This document shows positions 26,374 to 36,073 of a stretch of DNA of 45,076 bases, piece after piece. This DNA comes from Holdemanella sp. MSK.7.32. Its GTDB lineage: Bacteria > Bacillota_I > Bacilli_A > Erysipelotrichales > Erysipelotrichaceae. Each line of letters opens with the position of its first letter. Position 1 is the stretch's first letter. The stretch spans positions 1 through 45,076 of the forward strand of contig NZ_JANFYN010000016.1 in assembly GCF_024460475.1 (NCBI RefSeq), in the 5' to 3' direction. Made by a program: the position numbers and the translations under genes. The notes beneath the pieces are model-generated. The model was given only the letters and a program-made list of their open reading frames with translations, was not told where the DNA came from and searched no databases.

Positions 26374-29300
26374 ATGGATTTTTCAATTCCCCAACAAAAA
26401 GCCATTGACATTCGAGATACAAATATCGTTGTCTCTGCCAGTGCCGGAAGTGGTAAAACAGCTGTTTTAGTAGAACGTTTATGTCAGCTTGTATTAAAAG
26501 ACCATATTTCAATCGATTCTATCCTGGCAATGACTTTCACAAAGGATGCGGCGGCTGAAATGAAGGCACGTCTTCTTTCCAAATTAAAAGAGCAACCAAA
26601 AACAGAATATATCCTTCAACAGATGGCTCTACTTGAAACAGCCAGTATTTCTACTATTGATAGTTTCTGCTTGTCGATTGTACAAAATTATTACTATAAG
26701 ATTCCCATTTCTTATACGATGTCCAAACAAACGGCATCCTCAGCCCAAACGCGCATCGCCTTTGACAACGCCTATAAACATGCGATTCAAGATTTAGACT
26801 TGGATGCATACACAAAATTAAAAATGTATTTTCTCTCTTTTGGAAAAACAGAAGAAGACATTCAAAAATACATTGAAGATATTTTGGCAATCCTCAACTC
26901 TAAATCCGAAGAAGACGCTACGGCTTGGATTAAAAACATTCAAGATTCATATACATATTTAAGCCCAGAATTAATGGAATATGCATTGAAATACTTTCAC
27001 AATCATTGTCTTGCGATGACTGAAATATTAGATGAAGTAATCGATCAAATCGCAAAGCCTGAAGATTATGAAGTCAAAAAAGACTATTTATCAAAGTGTT
27101 TAGATGCCAACTCGTATTCAGATTTTAAAGCTCAATTTGAATTATATTTAAAAAATACCATCGGTTTTAAGAAGACAATTGATAAGGTGGACTACTCAAA
27201 ATATCAAACTTCTTTTAAAGATCATGAAACAAAGATCGTAGAAAACTTATTTGATGAAGAATTCTATTTAAAGGACATTCAAAATCATAAAGCTTTAGTA
27301 GATACCTTATTTGAATTAACCAATAAAGTAAAGCTATACTTTCAATTAGAAAAGAAGAAAATGGAAGTGATTGACTTCAATGATATGGAGCACTTTGCGT
27401 ATCAACTCCTTCAAGATCCGATGATCAAAGAAGAAATGTACAATAAATATCAGATGATTCTAGTGGATGAATTTCAAGATACCAATGAACTTCAAGAAAA
27501 AATCATTGCGTCTTTCTGCCATGAAAATAACGTATTTAGAGTGGGTGACATTAAACAATCCATCTATGGTTTTAGACAAGCCAATCCAAAAATCATGCAG
27601 GATTGGATGAAAAAGGAAGATATCAACAACACCCCTTTATTATTGCAGGAAAACTATCGTTCCAATGCGAGTGTTATTCAATTCAACAATGATTTTTATA
27701 GTAAGATCATGAACAATGAATTATTGGGAAAACAATTTGAAGAAATCGATATTGCCAATGTAGGTACGAAAGGACAAATGGAAAGTCCTCAGTATCCAGT
27801 TCGTTTCTTATATACAGAATATAAAGATGAAGAAGGCAACAAAGCTACCATCAAAAAGAATCACAATGAGAATCGTTTTGATTTGATTGCACAAGATATT
27901 ATCGAAAAGCACAAAGCAGGCATGCCCTATAAATCGATGTGTGTGTTAACTCGTAATCATGCGCCTCAAGAAAAACTGAAAACAGTTTTTGAGGCCTACA
28001 ACATTCCAGCTATGATTACCATTGATCATGGATTCTACACAAATCCTGCCATTCAAATTGTACTTTCCACTTTAAAAGCTTTAGAAGATTTAACCGACGA
28101 CATTGCGTTATGTGCTTCTTTAATGTCTCCATTATTTAATGTATCTTTTTCTCAAATTGCGAAGTGCTGCATCGGAAAAGAAAAAGGCACATCTTTATAT
28201 ATGAGTATTAAAAACGAAGATTTCATGAAACCCTTCTTTGAATTATATGTAAATAGAAATCAAACGATTGTACAACTGCTACAATATATCTATGCCTATA
28301 ATAATTTCTATTATGCTTCTACAACCATTCAAGATAAGAATAACTTAGATTATTTATTAGAATTAGCAACCCAGTATGAAAATCAGAGTGACATCCATGG
28401 TTTTGTCCTACAACTATCTAAAGATGCAACGCAAGATCAAACTCAGGAAGCAAGCTTGTATGGCAAAGAAGATGATGTAGTTCAAGTAAAGACAATGCAT
28501 CAATCTAAAGGTTTACAATTCCCTGTTGTATATATTCTTTCGCAACATGAACAAAGAGATAAACATGGCAGTTCATGCATCTTACTTGATTCAATATTAG
28601 GATTATCTTTAAAAGGCTTAAGTAATGATTATAAATATAAGTACAATTCAATATATCATTTAGCTCTACAAACAAAAAAAGAATTGGATGATCTTGCAGA
28701 AGAAATGCGTGTATTCTATGTGGCGACAACACGCCCTCAAAAAGAATTGGTCATTGTAGATACGATTGAAAGCATTGAAGATTTTTATAGTCCATTAAAC
28801 GCCTATACTCTATTAGAAGATGAAAGTTATACAGGATGGCTTTTACATACATATGCCAACTCGAGTGATTCTTTAGTTATTTTTGATAAAAAATCAGAAT
28901 TATATGAAAGACCATTAAAAGTGCGTCAAAATAATAAGTCTTACAAGCTTCCTGTCTATACGAAAACATCCGATGTGTTCTCGAGTCAGACGGCTAGTGG
29001 GGCCAAAACGAAATTAGACTGGAAAGAGATTTCTCTTACTAAAAATATAGGAACGCTTCGTGGTACTTTATTCCATGAAATTGTGGCGCAATGTTCATAT
29101 CCTTATCAACAAGAAGAAATTCTTTCTTATGCGAATTCTTATGGATATACTTTAAAGGATTATGATATCAAACAGATTCTAGCTTTAAATTCGAATGCAC
29201 TCTATGCTTCATGGATGAACGAAAAGCATGTATTTGAACAAAGCTATATTATTAAAGAAAAAAACCAAGTCGTTCATGGATTTATGGACTTAGTTATCTA

Positions 29301-29481
29301 TAAAGAAGATGAGATAATTATCATTGATTTTAAAACAGATGCCGCGGATAATGAAAATAAATTAATTGATATGTATGCCCCTCAGCTTCAAACTTATAAA
29401 CATTCAATGGAAAGAATAACGGATTTACCGATAAAAACGTATATTTATGCTTTTTCTCTATTTGAATGCATCCTTTTATAA
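26374..29481 (+). CDS. addA: ATP-dependent helicase/nuclease AddA
   Basis: This 1035-residue UvrD/REP-type helicase is fused to a C-terminal nuclease. Walker A is SASAGSGKTAVLVERL (ASAGSGKT at 22-29). AMTFTKDAAAEMKARL, ILVDEFQDTNELQ, VGDIKQSIYGFRQA, LQENYRSN, VKTMHQSKGLQFPVV and FYVATTRPQKELV are helicase motifs in order. The nuclease signature GFMDLVIYKEDEIIIIDFKTD is near the C-terminus. It is shorter than Bacillus AddA (~1230) but complete in motifs. AAAGGAGG precedes the ATG, and it is coupled to addB. The 3' end lies 57 bases before the purine permease start. Confidence 0.95.
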   Translation: MDFSIPQQKAIDIRDTNIVVSASAGSGKTAVLVERLCQLVLKDHISIDSILAMTFTKDAAAEMKARLLSKLKEQPKTEYILQQMALLETASISTIDSFCLSIVQNYYYKIPISYTMSKQTASSAQTRIAFDNAYKHAIQDLDLDAYTKLKMYFLSFGKTEEDIQKYIEDILAILNSKSEEDATAWIKNIQDSYTYLSPELMEYALKYFHNHCLAMTEILDEVIDQIAKPEDYEVKKDYLSKCLDANSYSDFKAQFELYLKNTIGFKKTIDKVDYSKYQTSFKDHETKIVENLFDEEFYLKDIQNHKALVDTLFELTNKVKLYFQLEKKKMEVIDFNDMEHFAYQLLQDPMIKEEMYNKYQMILVDEFQDTNELQEKIIASFCHENNVFRVGDIKQSIYGFRQANPKIMQDWMKKEDINNTPLLLQENYRSNASVIQFNNDFYSKIMNNELLGKQFEEIDIANVGTKGQMESPQYPVRFLYTEYKDEEGNKATIKKNHNENRFDLIAQDIIEKHKAGMPYKSMCVLTRNHAPQEKLKTVFEAYNIPAMITIDHGFYTNPAIQIVLSTLKALEDLTDDIALCASLMSPLFNVSFSQIAKCCIGKEKGTSLYMSIKNEDFMKPFFELYVNRNQTIVQLLQYIYAYNNFYYASTTIQDKNNLDYLLELATQYENQSDIHGFVLQLSKDATQDQTQEASLYGKEDDVVQVKTMHQSKGLQFPVVYILSQHEQRDKHGSSCILLDSILGLSLKGLSNDYKYKYNSIYHLALQTKKELDDLAEEMRVFYVATTRPQKELVIVDTIESIEDFYSPLNAYTLLEDESYTGWLLHTYANSSDSLVIFDKKSELYERPLKVRQNNKSYKLPVYTKTSDVFSSQTASGAKTKLDWKEISLTKNIGTLRGTLFHEIVAQCSYPYQQEEILSYANSYGYTLKDYDIKQILALNSNALYASWMNEKHVFEQSYIIKEKNQVVHGFMDLVIYKEDEIIIIDFKTDAADNENKLIDMYAPQLQTYKHSMERITDLPIKTYIYAFSLFECILL

Positions 29482-29491
29482 TGACTTATGC

Positions 29492-29497
29492 TACAAT
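29492..29497 (+). promoter_or_regulatory. Possible extended -10 for the purine permease
   Basis: TGCTACAAT (29489-29497) fits an extended -10 with a weak hexamer. No good -35 is visible. It lies just after the addA stop and could give the permease its own transcript. Confidence 0.3.
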
Positions 29498-29537
29498 GGA
29501 GGGGTCTTTTGAAAAAAAGAGAGAAGGAGAGAGAATC

Positions 29538-30866
29538 GTGGAAAAATTCTTTAAATTGAACGAGAAAGGTTCAAACGTTAAGACAGAGCTTATTGCTGGT
29601 CTTACAACATTCTTGGCTATGGCCTACATTCTTGGGGTTAACCCTGCAGTATTGGCAGATGCTGGTATGGATAAAGCATCTGTATTCCTTGCGACAGCTA
29701 TTTCTGCTGGTGTGGCAAGTATTATTATGGGACTTGTTGCCAACTACCCAGTTGCATTAGCTTCTGGTATGGGTGTAAACGCATTGTTCGCCTACACAAT
29801 CTGTGGACAAATGGGCTTTAGCTGGGCAGCTGCATTAAGTGCTGTATTCATTTCAGGTATTATCTTTATTCTTATTTCTGTTACTGGTGTTCGTAAAGCT
29901 ATTATCAACGCAATTCCAGTACAATTAAAGTTGGCAATCGGAGCCGGAATTGGTTTCTTCATTGCGTTTGTTGGTTTAAAAAATGCGGGTATTATTGTAG
30001 CTAGTCCTTCAACATTTGTAACAATTGGAAACTTAACAGATCCAACTGTATTACTTGCGATTATTGGATTGTTGATCACAATTGCATTAGTTATTAAAAA
30101 TGTTCCTGCAGCCGTTTTCGTAGGTATGGTTATCACTGCTGTGATTGGAATCATCCTTGGATTCATAGGAATGGCTGGTATGCCTACTTTACCTGAACAT
30201 TTCATTTCGTTTGATTTTGAATTACAAGCTGCTGGAGCTTGCTTCTCAGGAATTTCTGAATTATTCGCAAATCCATTCCAAGCTTTCGTAGTTATTTTCT
30301 CATTCTTATTCGTTGACTTCTTTGATACAGCTGGAACACTTGTTGCGATTGGTAACCGTATTGGTTTGATCAACGATAAAGGTGAACTAGAAAATGCTGA
30401 ACAAGCATTGCTTGCTGATGCGGTTGGTACAGTATTTGGTGCAGTTTTAGGTACTAGTACAGTAACTAGCTTTGTTGAATCTAGTTCTGGTGTTGGTGTT
30501 GGTGGACGTACAGGTTTAACTGCATGCACATCTGGTGTTTGCTTCTTACTAGCCGTATTCTTATCACCACTTATCTTAAGTACAGTTACGAACGCAGTTA
30601 CTGCACCAGCATTGATTGTTGTTGGTATTATGATGGCACAACAGTTAAAAGGTATTGACTGGGATGACATGATTTTTGCCGCTGCTGGTTTTGTCACTGT
30701 TATTATGATGATCTTGATGTATTCTATTTCAAATGGTATCGCATGCGGATTCATCGTTTATACAATTGCCATGATTGCAGCTGGTAAAGCTAAAGAAGTT
30801 CACCCAACTGTTTGGGCATTAATGATCATCTTCGTATTGTACTTCGCTACACCTTACATTATGTAA
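29538..30866 (+). CDS. NCS2 family purine permease (AzgA/PbuG type)
   Basis: This 442-residue transporter has about a dozen hydrophobic segments. Signatures of the AzgA-like NCS2 branch are ELIAGLTTFLAMAYILGVNP, ANYPVALASGMGVNALFAYT, FLFVDFFDTAGTLVAIG and the STVTSFVESSSGVGVGGRTGLT region, pointing to hypoxanthine/guanine/adenine uptake. I choose GTG 29538 because AAGGAG lies eight bases upstream; in-frame ATGs upstream fall in or near the possible -10. No purine riboswitch precedes it. A strong terminator follows. Confidence 0.9.
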   Translation: MEKFFKLNEKGSNVKTELIAGLTTFLAMAYILGVNPAVLADAGMDKASVFLATAISAGVASIIMGLVANYPVALASGMGVNALFAYTICGQMGFSWAAALSAVFISGIIFILISVTGVRKAIINAIPVQLKLAIGAGIGFFIAFVGLKNAGIIVASPSTFVTIGNLTDPTVLLAIIGLLITIALVIKNVPAAVFVGMVITAVIGIILGFIGMAGMPTLPEHFISFDFELQAAGACFSGISELFANPFQAFVVIFSFLFVDFFDTAGTLVAIGNRIGLINDKGELENAEQALLADAVGTVFGAVLGTSTVTSFVESSSGVGVGGRTGLTACTSGVCFLLAVFLSPLILSTVTNAVTAPALIVVGIMMAQQLKGIDWDDMIFAAAGFVTVIMMILMYSISNGIACGFIVYTIAMIAAGKAKEVHPTVWALMIIFVLYFATPYIM

Positions 30867-30870
30867 AAGA

Positions 30871-30896
30871 AAAAGTCGGGTTTCCGACTTTTTTAA
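30871..30896. terminator. Bidirectional terminator
   Basis: AAAAGTCGG/CCGACTTTT around GTTT, with an A run before and a T run after, lies between the converging permease and cytidylate-kinase-like genes and can stop both transcripts. Confidence 0.85.
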
Positions 30897-31555
30897 TACT
30901 TATTATCTTTTTCATATTGATTTTCAAAGGCATTCTTAAATGTGAGGATGCCTTTTTTTGCATCATAAAATGAAGCAAGTAATTGTACTGTTTCTTCTGT
31001 ACTCATCTTCGACGTATTGATCATCAATGTATAGTTACGTGGATTGCCCCATTTTTGATTGGTATAGAATTCATAAAATCTAGATCTTTGCGCATCTTTT
31101 TCCTGCACAATTTTCTTGGCTTGTTTGGCAGGCACTTGATATTCATCAATCGACCATTGAATACGTTCTTCTACATCACTGTAACAGAATACAGAAATAA
31201 CATCCGGATTGTCTTTTAAAATATAATCGGCACATCTTCCTACAATAACAGCATCTTCTCTTTGGGAAATCTTTTGAATAAAATCACTTGCCATATCATA
31301 GATTTGTGTATTCACACTTAATTCTGTAATATTTCTAAGTCCTAAAAGGCCTTTAGATTCTATTGTAAATAAGCCATTCGCATCTTGTTTTTGATCTTTA
31401 AAGAAGTCAGCGCAAACTCCCATATTTACTGCAATTTTCTCCAAAATTTGTTTATTATAATAACTAATATCTAAATATTCAGCTAATTTACGAGCAATTT
31501 CCCTTCCATTGGATCCAAACTGCCTCGATATCGTTATAATCACATTCTTTTCCAT
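30893..31555 (-). CDS. Cytidylate kinase-like protein
   Basis: This 220-residue P-loop protein belongs to the cytidylate-kinase-like family of Firmicutes. The N-terminal VIITISRQFGSNGREIARKLAEYL holds a GSXGREIA loop in place of a classic Walker A. DAVIVGRCADYIL and FYTNQKWGNPRNYTLMINTSKM are also typical. The true substrate is not established, and Cmk itself is a different branch. GAGGG precedes the ATG. It is monocistronic and converges on the purine permease. Confidence 0.82.
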   Translation of the reverse strand: MEKNVIITISRQFGSNGREIARKLAEYLDISYYNKQILEKIAVNMGVCADFFKDQKQDANGLFTIESKGLLGLRNITELSVNTQIYDMASDFIQKISQREDAVIVGRCADYILKDNPDVISVFCYSDVEERIQWSIDEYQVPAKQAKKIVQEKDAQRSRFYEFYTNQKWGNPRNYTLMINTSKMSTEETVQLLASFYDAKKGILTFKNAFENQYEKDNKY

Positions 31556-31619
31556 GCCAATACCCTCTTTTTCTTATATCATACAATAATATGATAGAAT
31601 AGTGTAGTGGAGGAAGGTT

Positions 31620-32403
31620 ATGAAAAAAATTATTTTTTTAGATTTAGACGGAACTCTATGGACATTTGAAAAGATTCCTAGTTCTGCATTAAAAGCGATT
31701 GAACTCGCAAGAAAAAATGAGCATAAAATATATATAAACACAGGTAGAACACGTTGTGAAATCCCTCAATTTTTATTAGATATGAATTTAGATGGCTATT
31801 GTTTTGGGGCTGGCAGTGAAATTATAATTGATAATAAACAAGTACTTTTTGAACCATTAAAAAAAAAGAGACACTCAATTTATTCAGCACATTGCCAAAG
31901 ATTCAGGCTTTTCTTTAGAAGGAAGCAAAATGACATTTACGAATGAAAAAAACAGAGAAAGAATGTTGCAATTTAATACGGATAACCGTATGGGAAATCG
32001 TTTCTTATCTTTTCCAGATATTTCAACAATTACCGACGATGATTACAATCAAGTCATGAAAGTCAGCATTCATTTTGACTCACTTTCACAAAGAGAAGAA
32101 ATATTAAGACAAATCCCTAAACATTTAACATTCACAAACTTCTTGCATCTAGGCGGAGAAATCACACATTCAGAATACAATAAAGCTACGGCTATTCAGT
32201 TTGTCAAAGACTACTACAGTGAAGAATATGAAACAGTTGCGATGGGTGATTCTGAAAATGATTTACCAATGTTAGAATATGCTGATATTTCAGTTGCGAT
32301 GGGAAACGGTGTCAAAGAGGTAAAAGAAAAAGCCGACTATGTCACAGATAAAATTGACAATGACGGCTTATACAAAGCTTTTAAATATTTAAAGCTATTT
32401 TAG
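31620..32403 (+). pseudogene. HAD-superfamily (Cof-type) phosphatase, frameshifted at an A9 tract
   Basis: Two frames together encode a Cof-family hydrolase of about 260 residues. The first frame gives DLDGTLW (motif I) and INTGRTR (motif II) and would stop at 31946 after a nonsense tail. The second gives EYNKATAIQF (motif III lysine) and MGDSENDLPML (motif IV). Removing one A from AAAAAAAAA at 31859-31867 joins them as KKRDTQFIQHIAKDSGF and so on into MTFTNEKN with no gap. Such enzymes dephosphorylate sugar phosphates or pyridoxal phosphate. GGAGG precedes the ATG. It could be a real mutation, phase variation, slippage rescue or a read error. Confidence 0.85.
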
Positions 32404-32425
32404 AATCAGAAATGATTCTTTTTTT
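32402..32425 (+). terminator. Terminator of the HAD gene
   Basis: AGAATCA/TGATTCT with a GAAA loop and a run of Ts, directly overlapping the stop codon of the HAD gene. Confidence 0.85.
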
Positions 32426-32738
32426 ACTGTTGTTGTTCTTTCATTACATCTGCGTATTTTCTACGACCTGGATGTAAGTTATCAACATAGTAACGAACTG
32501 TTAAAGTTCCAGCAACCTTAGTACGAATCTTAGGCTCTACAATAAAGCCATCTCCTTCTAACATTGCATCTAACATTGCTTTGCAGCAACTTGCTAAATT
32601 TTTTACCCCTGGTTCACATTCATTCATAAACTCTTTAGCATTCACTTCGATGTATAACCACATTTTATCATGAGCTTCTTGTTTCATTTCCTGTAAACGA
32701 GCAGCATACTGTTCTTGAGTCCATTTTTCCATAATCAT
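32424..32738 (-). CDS. Hypothetical protein, 104 aa
   Basis: I do not recognise this small soluble protein. It starts with a helical, charged segment (WTQEQYAARLQEMKQEAHDKMW), contains a cysteine pair in KNLASCCKAMLDAML, and ends with a strand-like TKVAGTLTVRYYVDNLHPGRRKYADVM. AAAGGA precedes two closely spaced ATGs (32738 and 32732), either of which could be used. It is flanked by the HAD terminator and the AEC transporter gene and appears monocistronic. The codon usage looks like that of its neighbours. Function unknown. Confidence 0.68.
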   Translation of the reverse strand: MIMEKWTQEQYAARLQEMKQEAHDKMWLYIEVNAKEFMNECEPGVKNLASCCKAMLDAMLEGDGFIVEPKIRTKVAGTLTVRYYVDNLHPGRRKYADVMKEQQQ

Positions 32739-32826
32739 GACATCCTTTCTTATATCCTAATCATACATCATTCTAATCAATAACTCAAACTTTGGCCTTT
32801 ATTTACAGTTACATTGGTCACATTTT

Positions 32827-33729
32827 TCACAAAGTGTGCAAAATAAACACAATTGGAATCGTTGCCACACACGAAACACTTGTCAAGAAAATAGCTTTAC
32901 TAGCAAGCGTTGCATCCTCTCCATACATAAATGCATATACACTAGAATTACTTGCCACTGGCATACACATAATGAGTATAAGTGTATTTTCAATCAATGG
33001 ATCCATGTAAAATAAAGAAAGAGAAAACATATAAAACAAAGGTAATAAAATCATTTTAAATATTGTAAATGCCCATACTTTTACATCCAACAACTCTTTG
33101 ATATCCATATTCACTAAACCAGCGCCAATAACCATCATAGATAGTGGCGTTGTAACATTACCAATATACGTGCAAGTCTGTGCCAAGACATACGGAAGCT
33201 TAATATTAAAGATACAAAGGACAAGCGCAATAATGGAAGCAATCATCGGACCATTCATAAATTTCTTAAGCGAAAAACCTCCCTTACGAAATAAACTCTC
33301 TCCATATCCATACATTAAACAGTTTAGTGGCAATAAAAATAAAGCTCCATAAAGCATGGCTTGATCCCCTAATATGGCTTGAATAGCGGGTAATCCCATA
33401 AATCCGGCATTGGTAAATAGAATCATAAATTGCCAAAGGGATTTATTTTCTTGAATGCGTAAAACTTCTACAATAACTTTAGAGACAATCCCTGTAAAGA
33501 TTGTGAAAATTGAAAAAATAACAAGTACATTGAACAGTTCATTTCCAGTAAATGGAGATCCATTTTTAACCGAACTAATAATCAAGCCTGGAATCCCGAT
33601 TTTTAACAAGATATTTGATGCATATACATTTACTTCGTCATTAAAGATGTTCTTTTTAGCTCCCACAAAACCAACAATCATAATCAATAATAAAATAGTC
33701 ATTTGTATAACAATTGTTGTGATATTCAT
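32827..33729 (-). CDS. AEC family transporter
   Basis: This 300-residue membrane protein has about ten hydrophobic segments and the auxin-efflux-carrier/malate permease layout. It opens with NITTIVIQMTILLLIMIVGFVGAKK. The central FTNAGFMGLPAIQAILGDQAMLYGALF and TTPLSMMVIGAGL are family hallmarks. It ends with PVASNSSVYAFMYGEDATLASKAIFLTSVSC. Known bacterial members export or import organic acids, but the substrate here cannot be read from sequence. GAGGATTATT precedes the ATG. Upstream, the Tex terminator isolates it. Confidence 0.88.
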   Translation of the reverse strand: MNITTIVIQMTILLLIMIVGFVGAKKNIFNDEVNVYASNILLKIGIPGLIISSVKNGSPFTGNELFNVLVIFSIFTIFTGIVSKVIVEVLRIQENKSLWQFMILFTNAGFMGLPAIQAILGDQAMLYGALFLLPLNCLMYGYGESLFRKGGFSLKKFMNGPMIASIIALVLCIFNIKLPYVLAQTCTYIGNVTTPLSMMVIGAGLVNMDIKELLDVKVWAFTIFKMILLPLFYMFSLSLFYMDPLIENTLILIMCMPVASNSSVYAFMYGEDATLASKAIFLTSVSCVATIPIVFILHTL

Positions 33730-33750
33730 AATAATCCTCTTCCCTTAAAT

Positions 33751-33775
33751 TAAAAGGACAACAATGCGTTGCCCT
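33751..33775 (-). terminator. Terminator of tex
   Basis: On the minus strand AGGGCAAC and GTTGTCCT pair (one G-U) around GCATT and are followed by TTTTA, downstream of the tex stop. Confidence 0.7.
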
Positions 33776-33812
33776 ACATTTGTAAAGATAATAATCCTCT
33801 ATTTGTTGATTG

Positions 33813-35960
33813 TCAATTTGGATTGACCATTGTTAGTTGTACCTTTTGTTTCTCTTGATCAATATTGTATACCCATACCGTAACAATATCTCCTACAGAA
33901 ACAACATCACTTGGATGTTTTACTCGTTTTGTACTCATCTTTGAAACGTGAACTAAACCATCTTCGTGTAGTCCAATATCGACAAAGGCACCAAAGTCAA
34001 CAACATTACGTACTGTACCTTCTAGCTTATCATTAATATGTAAGTCTTCGATTTCCAATACATCTTTTCTTAGTAATGGCGCATCATATTTATCTCGATA
34101 ATCTCTAAGTGGCATACAAATCGCATCTAAGATATCCTTCAATGTATAACTATCTAATCCTGTGTCTTGCATCAATTGTTTTGTATCACACTCTGAAATC
34201 ACGTCTTTTGCCTTTTGTGTTCCCAAATCCGAAGTATCCAGACCTAATTCCTTCAACAATACTTTCGTTGCCTTATACGATTCAGGGTGAATACTTGTAC
34301 GATCTAACGGTTCTTTTCCATCTTCAATACGTAAGAATCCAGCTGCTTGTTCAAAGGCTTTTGGACCAATCTTAGGGATCTTTTTAATTTGTGTACGCGA
34401 TTCAATTTTTCCATTCTCTTCACGATATGACACAATACTTGATGCGCTCGCATTATTTAATCCCGCAACATTTTTAAGTAAAGAAACACTGGCTGTATTG
34501 ATATTTACGCCCACGCGGTTAACAGCTTTTTCAACTACGAAATCCAAACGTTCTTTTAATCTTGCGGTTGGCAAATCATGTTGATATTGACCAACACCAA
34601 TCGATTGAGGGTCAATCTTGATTAATTCTGAAAGTGGATCCATCAGTCTTCGTGCAATAGAAATGGCACTTCTTTGTTCAACATGTAAGTCTGGAAATTC
34701 TTCAATAGCTAATTTAGAAGCACTATATACACTAGCTCCTGCTTCAGAAACAATGGTATAGGATACTGGTAAATTAAATTTTTTGATTGTATTCGCAACG
34801 AAAGCTTCACTTTCTCGACTTGCCGTACCATTGCCAATCGCAATTAAATTCACATGATATTCTTTACATAATTGAACTATTTTTTGTTCAGACTCTCTTA
34901 CTTTCGCATTTGGCTGATGTGGATAAATCACATCAACTGTTAATTTTTTACCAGATGCATCAATAACAGCCAATTTACATCCGGTTCTAAAGGCAGGATC
35001 AAAGCCTAGAATCACTTTATCTTTCATAGGTGGTTGAAGTAAAAGTTTTTCTAAGTTCATAGAAAATACGTCAATACTTGATTCATGTGCCTTTTCGCTT
35101 AAAGCTGAACGAACCATTCTTTCAATGGAAGGATAGGCAAGTCTTTTTAAACCATCTAAAATAGCAGCACGAACATACTCACTTGTACCACTGTTAGTAA
35201 AGCGAATAAATCTTCGGCATACCCAGTTTTCGATATATTCTTCGTTAAAGGAAATCGAAACATTTAATACTTTTTCTTTTTCCCCACGATCAATGGCCAT
35301 AACACGATGCGGTGCCAATGTATTCACTCTTTCTGAATAGTCATAATACATTTTATAAACTTTATGATCATCTTCATGATCTTTCTTTTCAGTTGTAACA
35401 ATACGACCAAAATTTGTCATTGAATCCAATATTTTATTACGCACATCCACATCATCACTCACTTTTTCGGCAATGATATCGCATGCACCTTGAATGGCAG
35501 CTTCACGATCTTTTACGTTTTCATTGATATAAGCATCTAATTCTGTTTCTTTAAAATAACGAGGAAAAGACATAAAAGTATCGGCTAATGGCTGTAGACC
35601 ATTGGCAATCGCAACACTTGCACGCGTCTTTTTCTTTTGTTTGTAAGGACGATAAATATCTTCTACTTGTGACAATTTTGTACATGCGTTGACATTCTTT
35701 ATTATTTCATCATCCAATTTTCCTAATGTTTCAATACGAGCTAAGACTTCTTCCTTACGCTTAGCTAAATTCACTTGATACGCATAATTTTCTTGAATGA
35801 CACGAATTTGTTCTTCGTCCAAACCTTTTGTACGTTCTTTACGATAACGCGCAATAAAAGGAACTGTAGCTCCTTCTTCTAATAATTCCAATGTATTCTT
35901 AACTTGCGAAATCGCAATATTCAGCTCTTTCGCAATTAAGGAAATTATATTTTCATCCAT
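33813..35960 (-). CDS. tex: Tex family RNA-binding transcription accessory protein
   Basis: This 715-residue protein has the full Tex layout: an N-terminal helical region (VPFIARYRKERTKGLDEEQIR), a YqgF-like RNase H fold (LGFDPAFRTGCKLAVID), a helix-hairpin-helix block (VGVNINTASVSLLKNVAGLN) and a C-terminal S1 domain (LEGTVRNVVDFGAFVDIGLHEDGLVHVSKM). It binds nucleic acid and affects transcription in other bacteria; its exact job is unsettled. GAGGT precedes the ATG. It is monocistronic. Confidence 0.95.
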   Translation of the reverse strand: MDENIISLIAKELNIAISQVKNTLELLEEGATVPFIARYRKERTKGLDEEQIRVIQENYAYQVNLAKRKEEVLARIETLGKLDDEIIKNVNACTKLSQVEDIYRPYKQKKKTRASVAIANGLQPLADTFMSFPRYFKETELDAYINENVKDREAAIQGACDIIAEKVSDDVDVRNKILDSMTNFGRIVTTEKKDHEDDHKVYKMYYDYSERVNTLAPHRVMAIDRGEKEKVLNVSISFNEEYIENWVCRRFIRFTNSGTSEYVRAAILDGLKRLAYPSIERMVRSALSEKAHESSIDVFSMNLEKLLLQPPMKDKVILGFDPAFRTGCKLAVIDASGKKLTVDVIYPHQPNAKVRESEQKIVQLCKEYHVNLIAIGNGTASRESEAFVANTIKKFNLPVSYTIVSEAGASVYSASKLAIEEFPDLHVEQRSAISIARRLMDPLSELIKIDPQSIGVGQYQHDLPTARLKERLDFVVEKAVNRVGVNINTASVSLLKNVAGLNNASASSIVSYREENGKIESRTQIKKIPKIGPKAFEQAAGFLRIEDGKEPLDRTSIHPESYKATKVLLKELGLDTSDLGTQKAKDVISECDTKQLMQDTGLDSYTLKDILDAICMPLRDYRDKYDAPLLRKDVLEIEDLHINDKLEGTVRNVVDFGAFVDIGLHEDGLVHVSKMSTKRVKHPSDVVSVGDIVTVWVYNIDQEKQKVQLTMVNPN

Positions 35961-36073
35961 AAGTTTATTTACCTCATTTCAACTCTATTATTATACCAAA
36001 GAATTAAAAACTTCGTCTTACTACATGTGAATATTTATTACAAAACTCAGTTTTGAATATAAATAATTTATGA

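Noticed and set aside
29482..29537. Second purine riboswitch before the NCS2 permease
   Set aside because: Only 56 bases separate addA from the permease start, and none of the aptamer's conserved segments (TATAA, GATATGG, CTACC) is present.
29792..30754. Long open frame (320 codons) on the minus strand inside the purine permease gene
   Set aside because: It is the complement of a clear NCS2 permease, has a low-complexity composition rich in Ile, Pro, Thr and Asn, and has no family motif or ribosome site. Codon bias of the real gene keeps the opposite frame open.
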